Positions 1 to 9,800 of a stretch of DNA of 32,414 nt are shown piece by piece. Both the position numbers and the translations under genes were made by a program. A model generated the notes under the pieces. The model ran no database searches. It was not told the origin of the DNA and saw only the letters and a list, made by a program, of their open reading frames with translations. Source of the stretch: Thermoproteales archaeon (GTDB lineage: Archaea; Thermoproteota; Thermoprotei; Thermofilales; B69-G16). Numbering within the stretch: the first letter of the stretch is position 1; each line of letters opens with the position of its first letter. Location of the stretch: contig JAGGZW010000003.1 in the NCBI GenBank assembly GCA_021161825.1, positions 1-32,414 of the forward strand, given 5' to 3'.

Positions 1-86
1 AGACTTTTGATTTGAGGATATCAATCAAATATATCCACACATTGCCTAGATATTATATATACCAGAGTTTTTTACATTTTAACAGT

Positions 87-833
87 ATGAAAACAGTTGC
101 GGTAATCGGTTATAGTGGCTCCGGTAAAACAACCCTAATTGAAGGAATTATTAAGGAGTTGAGAGACAGGGGTTATAGTGTAGCATCCATAAAACACGTG
201 CATGGTGGAAAAATCGATTTGGCTGGAAAAGACACGTGGAGGCACGTTAGCTCAGGCTCTCAGCTTACAATAGCATTGTCTGATAATGAAACTTTAGAAT
301 TTAAGCCTGTAAAAACCGAGTTGTGGGAGGCTTTGTGGAAATTGTCAGGCTTCGACTTTGTAGTAGTCGAAGGTTTCAAAGAAATTTTTTACGGCGCAAA
401 AATAGTAGTCGCCAATGAGTTGGATGAAGCCGATAAGCTTTTTGATCCCTTAGTAATAGCTTTTTCGGGGAAAATAGCCGATTCTGGTTTAAAAGAATAT
501 AAAGGTATACCCGTGGTTAAAACAGAGAACTTTAAAGAAATAGTTAATATCATAGAAAAACGCGCGTTTACTCCCCCGGCTGGATTAAATTGTGGGAAAT
601 GTAGTTTTTCGAACTGTAAGAGCTTATCCATAGCCATTTTAAAAAATGAGGCGACTATCGATGAATGCTTGTTAATGAAGCAGCTAGAGACTAGGTTATT
701 CGTAAACGGTACAGAGGTCAAACTTAATCCGTTCGTGTCTCTAGTATTTAAAAATGTTATAATGGGATTAGTGAATTCGCTAAAGGGTGTAGAAAAGCCT
801 AGCGAAGTTGAAGTTAAAATAAAGCTTATCTAA
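87..833 (+). CDS. mobB: MobB-type GTPase with C-terminal Fe-S cluster domain
   Basis: Predicted MobB, the P-loop NTPase that helps deliver nucleotide to molybdenum (or tungsten) cofactor. The 248-residue protein begins MKTVAVIGYSGSGKTTL; an upstream in-frame ATG at 12 would add 25 residues before the conserved beta strand, so the ATG at 87 is preferred. The Walker A motif is at residues 8-15 and a Walker B-like strand FVVVEGFKE lies near residue 92. After the MobB domain comes C169-x2-C172-x4-C177-x16-C194, the spacing of the FeS family [4Fe-4S] motif (PF04060). The final 50 residues are unassigned. MobB-FeS fusions occur in archaea as far as I recall. The 3' end overlaps the convergent acetyl-CoA synthetase gene by 8 bases. 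No other cofactor gene is in view. Confidence 0.85.
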   Translation: MKTVAVIGYSGSGKTTLIEGIIKELRDRGYSVASIKHVHGGKIDLAGKDTWRHVSSGSQLTIALSDNETLEFKPVKTELWEALWKLSGFDFVVVEGFKEIFYGAKIVVANELDEADKLFDPLVIAFSGKIADSGLKEYKGIPVVKTENFKEIVNIIEKRAFTPPAGLNCGKCSFSNCKSLSIAILKNEATIDECLLMKQLETRLFVNGTEVKLNPFVSLVFKNVIMGLVNSLKGVEKPSEVEVKIKLI

Positions 834-839
834 TAAGCT
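823..839. repeat. inverted repeat over two convergent stop codons
   Basis: AGCTTAT and ATAAGCT form perfect 7-bp arms around a 3-base loop. They cover the stop codons of both the rightward MobB gene (831-833) and the leftward synthetase gene (826-828). A stem here could mark a shared bidirectional transcription end, but the arms are short and AT-rich, so chance is possible. Confidence 0.4.
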
Positions 840-1533
840 CAACTCCTATCCTTGCATCTGCAATTTTTAATCCTTTCTCGTATACGAAAACGGGGTTCAG
901 GTCTATTTCCGTGATGTATTTTCTATATGCCCATATCAACCTAGAAGTTTTTACGAGCAAATCTGTTATCGCCTTTATATCGTAGGGTCCTTTACCTCTA
1001 TACCCGCTTAATATCTTATAGGCTTTAGTGTTCTTTATCATATCTAATGCCTCATGTTCGTCTACGGGCGCTATACCATATGATAAATCCTTGAAAATTT
1101 CGACAAATATCCCGCCTAAACCAAACGCCACTATAGGCCCGAATTGCCGATCGCGTAACCCTCCAACAATAACCTCAACTCCAGGTTGGAGCATTTCCTC
1201 GACCAGCACACCTTCAATTCTAGCGTTAGCAACTTTTTCCTGAACGTTTTCTATTATCGACTTATAAGCTTTGACTACCTCCTCTTCATTCTTTAAATCT
1301 AAGACTACACCTCCTACATCCATTTTGTGAACTATATCAGGAGATACTATCTTAAGAACAACTGGAAAGCCAATTTTGCGAGCTATATCTACAGCTTCGC
1401 TCTCGCACCTAGCCAGTCCCATCCGAGTTACCGGAAGCCCTGCAAGCTGCGCTACTAGCTTAGACTCGTATACCGTTAAGAAACGCCTATTTTCTTCAAC
1501 GGCTTTTTCCAAAATTTCAATAATTTCAACCAC
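826..1533 (-). CDS. acdB: ADP-forming acetyl/acyl-CoA synthetase, beta subunit (ATP-grasp)
   Basis: Beta subunit of ADP-forming acyl-CoA synthetase, which conserves energy by making ATP from acyl-CoA, ADP and phosphate. At 235 residues it matches a stand-alone beta subunit (ATP-grasp_5 fold). Visible motifs are KIGFPVVLKIVSPDIVHKMDVGGV with H69, the expected phosphorylated His of the beta subunit, then a glycine-rich FGLGGIFVE strand and DLNPVFVYE near the end. Translation starts at a GTG that directly abuts the TAA of the upstream PRC-barrel gene, with AGGTGA about 8 bases before it, so the two are co-transcribed and probably translationally coupled. The alpha subunit, with the CoA-binding domain, is not in the window and must be encoded elsewhere. 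Confidence 0.88.
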   Translation of the reverse strand: MVEIIEILEKAVEENRRFLTVYESKLVAQLAGLPVTRMGLARCESEAVDIARKIGFPVVLKIVSPDIVHKMDVGGVVLDLKNEEEVVKAYKSIIENVQEKVANARIEGVLVEEMLQPGVEVIVGGLRDRQFGPIVAFGLGGIFVEIFKDLSYGIAPVDEHEALDMIKNTKAYKILSGYRGKGPYDIKAITDLLVKTSRLIWAYRKYITEIDLNPVFVYEKGLKIADARIGVELIR

Positions 1534-1827
1534 TTACTTTTCACCTTTAACAAGCAAATCTTCTAGAGCGATTTTTAAAATCACGTAATCGCTAACGGCT
1601 TGCACATAGCTTACCGGTATAACAAGCTCGGACTTCTTTTTAACCTTGCTAAATAATTTTTTAAACCCGGTCTCAGCTTCCTTCCTCGTAGCTGTAATGC
1701 TGACAACTATGGAGTCGATTATCATGCTTTTTAAGTCCACTTCTACATCGACTATGCTTCCAATACTTTTACCTTTAGAATCTATAACAGCTTTTCCAAG
1801 TAAATCCTTTTTAACTCTTACGACCAT
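1534..1827 (-). CDS. PRC-barrel domain protein
   Basis: A 97-residue protein with a PRC-barrel: V-x-K-D-LLGKAVIDSKGKSIGSIVDVEVD is the classic opening of this domain, followed by conserved IP-x-x-x-V strands near the end. PRC-barrels occur in RNA-processing and photosystem proteins; short archaeal versions have no firmly known role. The ATG at 1827 is chosen because GGTGA sits five bases ahead of it; a GTG at 1836 is also in frame but lies inside that ribosome site. It is the first gene of a two-gene leftward unit with the acyl-CoA synthetase beta subunit, which starts at the base after this stop codon. Function unknown. Confidence 0.75.
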   Translation of the reverse strand: MVVRVKKDLLGKAVIDSKGKSIGSIVDVEVDLKSMIIDSIVVSITATRKEAETGFKKLFSKVKKKSELVIPVSYVQAVSDYVILKIALEDLLVKGEK

Positions 1828-1918
1828 TAAAGTCACCAGCTATCACTAAGGTATATTGTCGCAAACTTATTAAAATATTAACTTAATACCAGACAAAATC
1901 ATTTCATGAGGCCTATTT

Positions 1919-2624
1919 TTAATCTAATTCAACCTCGAGATCAGGATCGTCAAGAAAAACTGCAGAAGCTTGAGGATCGTAATATAGGCTTATAGCCTTC
2001 ACCATAACCCCCAGCTTCATATGCTCGACGTATAAACGTTGGAACCTCAGGATCCCCGCACTCATACGGTTTAAAAGCTTTGACATAGGGCATTGCCGCT
2101 ATGAACACTATCGCTCCCAACCCTCCATTCAAAACATAATTTATGATTTCGTTTATGTGTTTTCGCCCTCGCATCGTTGGACAGTCTGGATACATAGCGT
2201 AGTGCTTGCCACCTCTAAGAACCGCACTTTTTACCTCAACGTAGATTCGACTACCCATACAGTCAAATAAGTAATCAATACGCGATGATCCTAGCTTCGC
2301 ATTTCTCCTAATAATTTTACATCCTTTAAGCCACGGTATCATGTTCTTATACACTGCTATTTCAAAAGCTTTCATCTGCATTCGAGTATCGATGAGAACC
2401 GCCAAATCTTCCTCACTGACCGCAAACAGTTTATATCCTGTTTTTCTACCGGGATTATTTCTAACACAATAGGCTTTTCTGCCTCTAACAATATATCCCG
2501 AAAGCCTGCCAGTATTGTTTATATGAGCCATTGCATGGCAATTTTTAACCAATACCTCGACCACAAACCTGTTTACGCGTTTGATAATCGAACATTCAAC
2601 GACGTCTTCTATTCCATCAAGCAT
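1919..2624 (-). CDS. sfsA: SfsA-family protein, interrupted by a one-base frameshift
   Basis: SfsA family (sugar fermentation stimulation protein; PD-(D/E)XK nuclease-like fold, precise role uncertain). The N-terminal half has the RVNRFVVEV and H-x-NNTGRL motifs; the centre has IYVEVKSAVL and a PTMRGRKH-I-EI segment typical of the family. As read, the frame ends at 1950 with an unrelated tail. If the run of five C at 2008-2012 (five G on the coding strand) were four, the protein would continue VMVKAISLYYDPQ and run to a TAA at 1919-1921, giving the normal family ending. So the gene carries a +1 slip, either a homopolymer sequencing error or a genuine disruption. The start is taken at the ATG at 2624 because the 2633 alternative is a TTG with no clear ribosome site. 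Confidence 0.82.
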
Positions 2625-2684
2625 GATGCTCAATCTTGAACCCCAACAGATATTTTAATTTTGAACTTATTGACGCACCAAGCC

Positions 2685-3815
2685 CTATCCCACTTCCACC
2701 CCAAATAACATGGATAATACTCTGCCAATGATGAACGTTACTCCAGCTGATCCTAACCCAGCAAGTATCATCTCAATCACTTTCTTTTTCACAGTTAGGC
2801 TAGCTGAAATAGCTATTATAAATCCCGTAAAAGCAAGCGCGGCTCCAGCAAATATCAATGATAAAAGCATGGCTATAGATATGGGAATACCGATAAAGTA
2901 AGGCACTAAGGGAACAAAAGCTCCAAAAACATAGGCTAACCCAGTGTATAATCCCGCGCGAAACGGGTTTTCCAATGTTTCTTCTTTAATACCATATTCT
3001 TCTTCAGCTATAACCTTCGATAGTAGTTTATGATTTTTAGAAGATTCTTCAGCTATAGCCTCAGAAATTTCCTTGCTATACCCCTTTTTTATCATATAAT
3101 TGACTACTCTATCCTTGAATACGTGGCCTACGTAACGCGATGCCACGCTTATTCTTTGAAGAACTCCCTCATGGACTTGCCTTTGCGCTCTAACGCTAGC
3201 GAGCGCGCCTATACCCATCGACAGCGCTCCGGCAGCGCCAACTATAAGTCCGCCTAATGCCACGTGAAAAGGACTACCATATACGCCTGCCAGTCCAGTA
3301 GTAACGGATAAAACTTCTACCAGACCATCGTTCATGCCTAGTATAGTATCCCTGACATGTTCGAGAAACTCCTCAAACTTGGATTCCTCCTCGGCAAACT
3401 CCTGTTCGTGAACAAGCTCGTCTTCGAGAATTTTCCGCAATTTATTTTTCTCATAATCATCTAGTTCTTCGCTTTCAAGCATTCTCGAATAAAGCTCAAT
3501 AGCTTTATTCTCGCCCATTTCAAGTATGCGAAGCGTGAGACCCAAACCGATCAATCTAAAAATTATCGTATATAGCGCTAACTTCAACTTGCTAACTTTA
3601 ACATTTGAAATGTCAAAACCTCTCCTTTTAAGGAATTCCTGCCAGAAGCTAACATGTTCGCCTTCCATCTTTGATATTTTGATAAGCTTCGATTTTATAG
3701 ATTCGCCGGCATATAGCCCCGCTAAGCGACTGTAAATAACTGATGCGAATAGCTCATCGACTAGAGCCTCCCTAGCTAATTTAACAACTTCTTTTTTAAG
3801 TAAAAAATCTTTCAA
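2685..3815 (-). CDS. ferritin-like domain fused to VIT1/CCC1-type metal transporter
   Basis: A membrane protein of 376 residues in two parts. Residues 1-150 form a rubrerythrin/ferritin-like helical domain with acidic and His pairs (DELFASVIY, K-MEGEHVSFW, EDELVHEQEF) suitable for a di-iron centre. Residues 150-376 are a VIT1/CCC1 iron-manganese transporter with the hallmark GMNDGLVEVLSVTTGLAG and about five membrane segments. The family moves Fe(II) or Mn(II) out of the cytoplasm, and the ferritin part probably captures or oxidises iron. The start is a TTG with GAGGTGT five bases upstream; the next in-frame Met is well inside the domain. It follows the flavodiiron gene by 32 bases on the same strand, which suggests a joint iron and oxygen-stress role. 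Confidence 0.87.
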   Translation of the reverse strand: MKDFLLKKEVVKLAREALVDELFASVIYSRLAGLYAGESIKSKLIKISKMEGEHVSFWQEFLKRRGFDISNVKVSKLKLALYTIIFRLIGLGLTLRILEMGENKAIELYSRMLESEELDDYEKNKLRKILEDELVHEQEFAEEESKFEEFLEHVRDTILGMNDGLVEVLSVTTGLAGVYGSPFHVALGGLIVGAAGALSMGIGALASVRAQRQVHEGVLQRISVASRYVGHVFKDRVVNYMIKKGYSKEISEAIAEESSKNHKLLSKVIAEEEYGIKEETLENPFRAGLYTGLAYVFGAFVPLVPYFIGIPISIAMLLSLIFAGAALAFTGFIIAISASLTVKKKVIEMILAGLGSAGVTFIIGRVLSMLFGVEVG

Positions 3816-3847
3816 GTTTACACCTCAGCTATCTGTATACTCTTGAA

Positions 3848-5050
3848 TTAATCGATTTTTATCAATGACTGAACGCTTCTCTTTACATTTTCCAAATCGC
3901 TCTCTGACGGTTGCCCATGAAACTCGATCTTATCCACTACTTTAAAACCAGATTCGCTTAGTTTCTTCGAAATTTTTAATCCTGCAACTCCACCCCACCC
4001 ATAAGACGATATCACTAGAACAGGCTTCTCTAATTTAACTTTCTTATCCAACAAGTCAAGCAAATATTTAATGTACGGAAAAACGTCGCCTTCATAGGTT
4101 GCTGCACCTATAATTACCGCCTGCGCATCGACAATATTGGAGATAACATCGCCTATATTGGATTGCTCAGTATCGGTAAATTTATAGATTACCGGCTTAA
4201 AGTTGTTTTTCTCTAGCTCTTCCACCGCTGCCAAAATTGCCTTCTCTACAGAACCGTACATTGAGCTATATACGACAACTATCTTATTTTTTTCAGGAAT
4301 CCCCTTTGCCAACTTTACGTAATAATCAACTATTAAGCCTGGATTGTTTTTAAACACTAAGCCGTGGGCTGGCGCGATAATTTTAAATGTTAAACCGCTA
4401 GTGCGAAGTTTTTCTACAGCTTTTAAAATATGTTCACTGTAGTGACCGACTATCGTTACAACATATTTGCGAACATGCTCTAAGTACTCAGAAACTACTT
4501 TTTCATCGTCAATTATCGTCGGCGGCGTTGAAAATCCTCCAAAAGCATCACCTGAAAGGAGTATTTGATCATCGGATATGAAAGTCATTATAGTCTCCGG
4601 CCAGTGCAGCCAAGGGGTATGGATAAACTGAAGCTTTTTACCGCTGACAGAAATCTCTTCGCCATCTGCAAGAGCCTTAAATTTCGGACTGATACCATAA
4701 AACGACTCGAGCATTTTCTTAACTAGCGGATGCCCCCATACCTCAGCTTTATTACCGTTTATTTCGAGAACTTTAGGTATAGCGCCGCTATGATCTTGCT
4801 CCATATGGTGAATGACTATATAGTCTATATCCTTTAGATCAACCACTTTTTCTAAACATTTGATAAATTCGTTTTCGTAAGTTCGCTTCCAAGAATCAAA
4901 CAACACTACTTTATCACTCGTTATCAACAGGTAGGCATTATAAGTTACTCCTTCCGGAATACTCCACAACGCCTCGAAATATTTAGTTTGATCATCGTCA
5001 ATCCTAAGCAGGTAAAGGTCTTCGGTTATCTTTTTTACAAACGTTCTCAT
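3848..5050 (-). CDS. fprA: flavodiiron protein (FprA/ROO type)
   Basis: Flavodiiron protein that reduces O2 to water or NO to N2O, protecting an anaerobe. The 400 residues match the minimal two-domain class. The N-terminal metallo-beta-lactamase-like domain carries the di-iron ligands H82-x-E84-x-D86-H87, a His near residue 150 (LHWPETIM), D in SGDAFGGF, and the final His in PAHGLVF near residue 230. A flavodoxin domain starts near residue 257 (VVVYSSMYGSVEKA, the FMN phosphate loop) and has the later glycine-rich SSYGWGGVAG loop. There is no rubredoxin domain, so a separate electron donor is needed. GGGATGA precedes the ATG. The metal transporter gene lies 32 bases downstream, probably in the same transcript. 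Confidence 0.93.
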   Translation of the reverse strand: MRTFVKKITEDLYLLRIDDDQTKYFEALWSIPEGVTYNAYLLITSDKVVLFDSWKRTYENEFIKCLEKVVDLKDIDYIVIHHMEQDHSGAIPKVLEINGNKAEVWGHPLVKKMLESFYGISPKFKALADGEEISVSGKKLQFIHTPWLHWPETIMTFISDDQILLSGDAFGGFSTPPTIIDDEKVVSEYLEHVRKYVVTIVGHYSEHILKAVEKLRTSGLTFKIIAPAHGLVFKNNPGLIVDYYVKLAKGIPEKNKIVVVYSSMYGSVEKAILAAVEELEKNNFKPVIYKFTDTEQSNIGDVISNIVDAQAVIIGAATYEGDVFPYIKYLLDLLDKKVKLEKPVLVISSYGWGGVAGLKISKKLSESGFKVVDKIEFHGQPSESDLENVKRSVQSLIKID

Positions 5051-5304
5051 AATTTTTCATCCCAAGATTTTAAATTCTGCAACTGTTCTATTATTCGTTT
5101 CTACCAAAAAATAACTGCAAAACAACTCCCATTGCTACATTAAAGGAAAATTTGAAAGATTAAAATGCTGAAATATGCAATAAAGAGTTGCTTAAAAGAA
5201 AGCCCAGTATTACAAAGTCTCCTCTACAGTTTAATCTTAATATAAGAAACGAGAGAGCTGATTCTTTAAAACGATATTACTTATTAAAATCTTCTTATTC
5301 AAGT

Positions 5305-6468
5305 TTAGTAGTAATCTCCGAGAAGCCAAATATTTCCTATAGATACGTTTTCTAATCCTTCCTCTTTTGCGATTTTTACAGCGTTCATAGCGTGCTTTTT
5401 GCTTGTAGGTGGCAGATCGACTAGCATGTAATCTGGATGAAATGCGAGAAGCCTATAGGGTATCGACGGGTCTAATCTTGCTATAAACCTTGATATCATC
5501 CTAATTTCATACTCGTCAACGTAACCCGGTACTAGCAGAGTACTAGCCATAAATAGGGGGACTTCCGGTCTATCCTTTATATGCTCCGCAATAAAGGCTA
5601 TGTTATCGAATAGTTTCCTGTTGCTCACACCGGTTAATGCTTTATAAATTGGCTCAGACCACGCTTTGACATCAAATTTTATTATTCCACCACTTTCCAG
5701 CGATATTTTCACAATTTCCTTTAGCAGGTTTTTGCTCATTAACCCGTTAGTCTCCCAACATATTCTCATAACACGATTTTCTTGCTTCGCTCTTTCCAAA
5801 GCCTTTTTAGCAACGAGAAATGCATGAGACAGCTGCGGAGTGGGATCCCCTCCGAAAAAGCATATACAAGTAACTCTTCCATCTGCGGCATTAACCAATT
5901 CTTGGTAATTTTTTACGGGAGAAAGCTTTAGCGTGTTATTTCTGTACGTCCAATTTTGGCAGAAAATACAGTCCAAATTGCAGGCACCATAAAAGACAGC
6001 TAAGTTATAGTATCCATGCTCACCTCTAGGTGCTTTAGCGTATTTTGGATATCCCACCCCCGTAGTCGCTGGACAAAAATCTCCCGCGACGCAGTTTGTT
6101 GGTATAGGATCGTAATACCAATCAACCACAGCTTGATAAGGCAGTTTTATCCTCCATCTCAATCTACCCTTTCTATTTTCCACTAAGCCGCAAAAGCCGA
6201 CATTGCCTTCACCTATTGAACACTCGTTTGCGCAGTTTCTACACACGACACCTTTTTCATCTCTTGGAGGCTCTCCTGGCAAATTGTACAATTTTTTGCT
6301 TTTATAATGCGCTTTAAGAGCTATCTTTAGAGAATCGGTGGGATTGCTTCTAAGACAAGTAGCGCAAACTCCTATAACTTCCGATATTGTAACTGATTTT
6401 CCACCACACAGCTTACACGTTTTCTCCTTTCTCCATTTCCTAGGATCAAAAGCCAAAAGCTTCCACAT
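5305..6468 (-). CDS. radical SAM protein with N-terminal zinc-ribbon and Cys-rich domains
   Basis: Radical SAM enzyme of 387 residues, related to the PflA/AmmeMemoRadiSam-like branch. The cluster-binding motif is C163-x3-C167-x2-C170 in ACNLDCIFCQNW, followed by a glycine motif FFGGDPTP and later ICWETNGLMS. Before it are two further Cys sets: C18/C21/C35/C38, which looks like a zinc ribbon, and C76/C79/C83/C93 in a segment with CSIGEGNVGFCG as seen in activating-enzyme relatives. Substrate unknown. The single-cluster ferredoxin gene 58 bases upstream on the same strand is a plausible reductant for the SAM cluster (inference). The ATG at 6468 opens the conserved N-terminus. Confidence 0.82.
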   Translation of the reverse strand: MWKLLAFDPRKWRKEKTCKLCGGKSVTISEVIGVCATCLRSNPTDSLKIALKAHYKSKKLYNLPGEPPRDEKGVVCRNCANECSIGEGNVGFCGLVENRKGRLRWRIKLPYQAVVDWYYDPIPTNCVAGDFCPATTGVGYPKYAKAPRGEHGYYNLAVFYGACNLDCIFCQNWTYRNNTLKLSPVKNYQELVNAADGRVTCICFFGGDPTPQLSHAFLVAKKALERAKQENRVMRICWETNGLMSKNLLKEIVKISLESGGIIKFDVKAWSEPIYKALTGVSNRKLFDNIAFIAEHIKDRPEVPLFMASTLLVPGYVDEYEIRMISRFIARLDPSIPYRLLAFHPDYMLVDLPPTSKKHAMNAVKIAKEEGLENVSIGNIWLLGDYY

Positions 6469-6526
6469 AATGTAATAGTATATTAAAAGGATAAAAATTT
6501 AAGGTTACTAAAACAGTTTTTGAATT

Positions 6527-6769
6527 TTATTCCTGCACCTCTTCTATAGATATTATCGTTACCGGGCAAGCGTTAGCCGCTTCTTCCGCGCATCCCTTTA
6601 AGTTTTCAGGAATAACGCCTTCTCCCGGATTATCTCCCACCCTATAATTTGCAACTATTTGTGTTTTACCATCTTCCTCGTTCATTTCGAAAATGTCTGG
6701 GCATAGAGCGACACACGACATGCATGAAATACATTGATCCCTATCAATCGTGACTTTATACTTGACCAT
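6527..6769 (-). CDS. [4Fe-4S] ferredoxin
   Basis: An acidic 80-residue ferredoxin with one cluster site: C13-x2-C16-x2-C19 and the distal C68-P. Two further cysteines, C23 and C60, match the positions that form a disulfide in Pyrococcus-type and Desulfovibrio gigas ferredoxins. The ATG at 6769 is preferred over the GTG at 6778 because GGTGA lies six bases before it and overlaps the GTG. A T/A-rich TATA-like stretch near 6805-6815 suggests its own promoter. It lies between the helicase and the radical SAM genes and probably supplies low-potential electrons, perhaps to the latter. Confidence 0.9.
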   Translation of the reverse strand: MVKYKVTIDRDQCISCMSCVALCPDIFEMNEEDGKTQIVANYRVGDNPGEGVIPENLKGCAEEAANACPVTIISIEEVQE

Positions 6770-6851
6770 TGATGTCACCTGCGTGTATTTCTTCGTAGAG
6801 AGATTATTAAACTTTTTGAAAGATTCAAATTATAATTTAAAACGTCATCTA

Positions 6852-9800
6852 CTATTTTTCGTTTAGATGTTTAAGGACTAGGAATAGCTTATATATCGTT
6901 TCGAGGTTCTCAGCTACGTAATTTCCCAGCTTCCTCTGAAGAAATTTTGAAGACCTTAGCCATTTCGAATAAGGCTTATCCCTTACATATCTCCGAACAT
7001 CTTCCCATTCAATTCTTAAATCCTGTAAATGCACACTTCTTTCCCATCTTAAAGCCCACTCTAGCTCTTCCAGCGCGAGCTTCTCTATTCCAAGTTTTTC
7101 AATAGACAGCTTATGAACATCCACAACTCTATCCATATGTTCCAAGCCTAGTAAAGTAGCTGCTAACGAGTTAAGGTTATTACTGCGAAGAACTTTGACC
7201 ACTTCTTCAAAATTGTAAACTAGTATCTGGAAATCCTTATCTAACAATTCTCTAATTCTATCTTCCACTTCTCTAATTTCACGTCCTAAAAGATAAAACT
7301 CCTTGAAAGTGCTTCTAACCACTAATTCTTCCCCATCAAAAACTCCAGCTGTGATCAACACTACTCTCCCCTCGTCATCCAAGGGTAATCCAAGAATATC
7401 AAAAGAAGCTAATCTGAGCGCTTTTGAAGGCTTCGGCACATATATCTCCTTGTCTTTAAATTTTAAGGCTATTTTTTCTCTTGAAACCAGATACTCTAAA
7501 GCTCTTACAGCAGCTTGCTTAGCTATATCCCATCTTAGCCCACTCGAGACAAATTCTAAATGAGCGTTTTCGTCCACAACTTGAAGTAACACCTCCGTTA
7601 AATCATCGGGCTGATAATTCTCTACTTTTCTTATTATATCGAGCCAATCCATTTTTTCCAACAACCCCGCGCTTTCAGGCTCGTGTAATATCATCAGCTT
7701 TTTCTCACCAACCTTAGCTAAATCATACATTATGGTTTCGAAAGCTATCTGATATTCAAGCCTCAAAACTATCATTGTTAGTGCAAGGCCTATGCGTAGC
7801 CAAGTAAGATCCTCATCTGGTTCAAGCTCTATTGATAACCCGTAGGTATAATCGTTATACTTGCCGTACGTGCTCGTAGGAACTTCTACAACTTTCACAT
7901 CTTTTAGCGTTATAGTTCTTCCATTTGCTCGAACTAATCTGCTTTTTCTACCATAAATTATCCAGTTGACTCTGTTCGGTATTTTAGTATAAACGCCGAA
8001 ACCCCTCAGCGGAGGATGAACCACGCAGATTACTTCAGAATGCAATCTTCCAATAACATAATCTTTAAAAATGTTAGGCTCCTCTCCCCATCTATACTTC
8101 GTCTTTTGGTATTCCTCGTAGGCATATGCCAGAGCATCGTTTCCCCATATGACTCTCTCGCTCAGATGATCTTCAATCACAGCCGTTACGACTCTACCCG
8201 ATCTTCCTCCTAGCCTATGAGAAACTACTATTGCGTCCTCGGTGTAATCGATGCATCCAGGCTGGAATTTTTCAACCAGATCGCAGAAGGAGATATCTTC
8301 GAGATAATGCTCTTCGCCATATTTAGTTTTAATCCTTTTAATTCCATATGGTGGAGAAAATTCGTAAAAGTTGAGTTTTGTCCATGCGCTTTTCCCCCTT
8401 CTCGTCAGCTCGCCTTCCTTAACTAATCCTAAGCTTTCCAGGAACTTGTATTCTTCCCTGGAAAGAGTTTTTCTTAAGGTAGGAGAAACAAACTTGTATA
8501 ACGATTTGAAAAGCAGTGAATACTTGTTATCGGGGTTCACTATTACGCGCTCTAAAGGCAATTCCAGCCATTTTTTAAAAGTCCTTAATCCTCGGGTCAG
8601 TAATTCCCTATCCCATCGCAGCAATGGCAGTATAACGCTTTCAGTAAACTCGATGTCCTTTCTTCTTCCCTTCCTACCCTCTCTCTGATAGTATTCCCTA
8701 ACATCATCAGGCAATCCAATGTGGACTATGCGGATTATAGTTCCAATGTCTATTCCCTGAGCTAGCGTTCTCGGAGTAAATATTATTTTGACAAAGCCTT
8801 CTCGTGCTTTTTGCTCAACAATTTCCCGCTTTATCTTTGATACCAAATGGTGATGCGTTGCTATTTTTTCACAATGTTCTTTTGCAAGTTTATATCTGAG
8901 CTTTCTAGCAAGCTCCTCCGCCTTTGATATGCTTCTAGTGAACACCAAAGTTACGCCTTCATCATCTACATACTTTTCCAGTATCTCGACCGGATCAAAT
9001 TCTATTTTAGGTATTTCAATATCGAAAGCTTCGAGAACTTCTAGTACTTTATACGTATTTTCTTTGAAAAGTTCAAAGTTAATTAGAGATTCTTTAACAT
9101 CTCTTCCTACGTTCTCTGCTGATTCTATAACATGCCTATACTTTTTGACCAGCTCCCACGTTTGCCTCAGATTTTTGCCCAGAACTATATACGTTTTATT
9201 CGGAACGCGGAACGCTTTACCATATATTACGGCGGTCTGTCTGTTATTAACTCTTGTAAGAAACTTACCAAGTTCTTCAGGATTACCTAGCGTAGCGGTT
9301 AAAACTACTATCTGGAAGTTTTTAGGCGATAAATCTCTTAAAATTTCAATGATCGATAATAGCAAAGCTATTTCTCTAGGAGAATAGAAATCTAGTTCAT
9401 CAATAATTAACACGTCGATTTTCGGTATCAGCTTTGACAGCGTTACGCTCCTGCTACCAATAGCCTGTCTTTTAAGATCCATCAACAGGAAAGCGGGGTT
9501 GGTTATCAATATTTGCAAATTCCCCAGGTAATCTCTTAGTTTGGCGCTTGTAGCCCCCTTAACCTTGTAGAACTCGTCTCTTCTCTTGGCATCGATAGCG
9601 TCTGCTGAAATTCCAGTAGCTTGAGCATAGTTACGGATCCTATTTATTTGATCATTAGCTAGCGCTAGCGTCGGATACAAAACCATAGCCTTTTTCCCTT
9701 TTTTAACAACGTAAAGAAACCATGCCTCCGTTTTTCCAGAGCCGGTACCCGATCTCAAGATTATGTTCTTACCCTCTGAAAGCGCATTATAAGCCTCATA

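Noticed and set aside
389-721. Leftward 110-codon open frame
   Set aside because: It is antisense inside the MobB gene; the composition looks like a translation of the opposite strand.
8929-9387. Rightward 152-codon open frame
   Set aside because: Serine/threonine-rich antisense reading of the helicase core; the helicase motifs are on the other strand.
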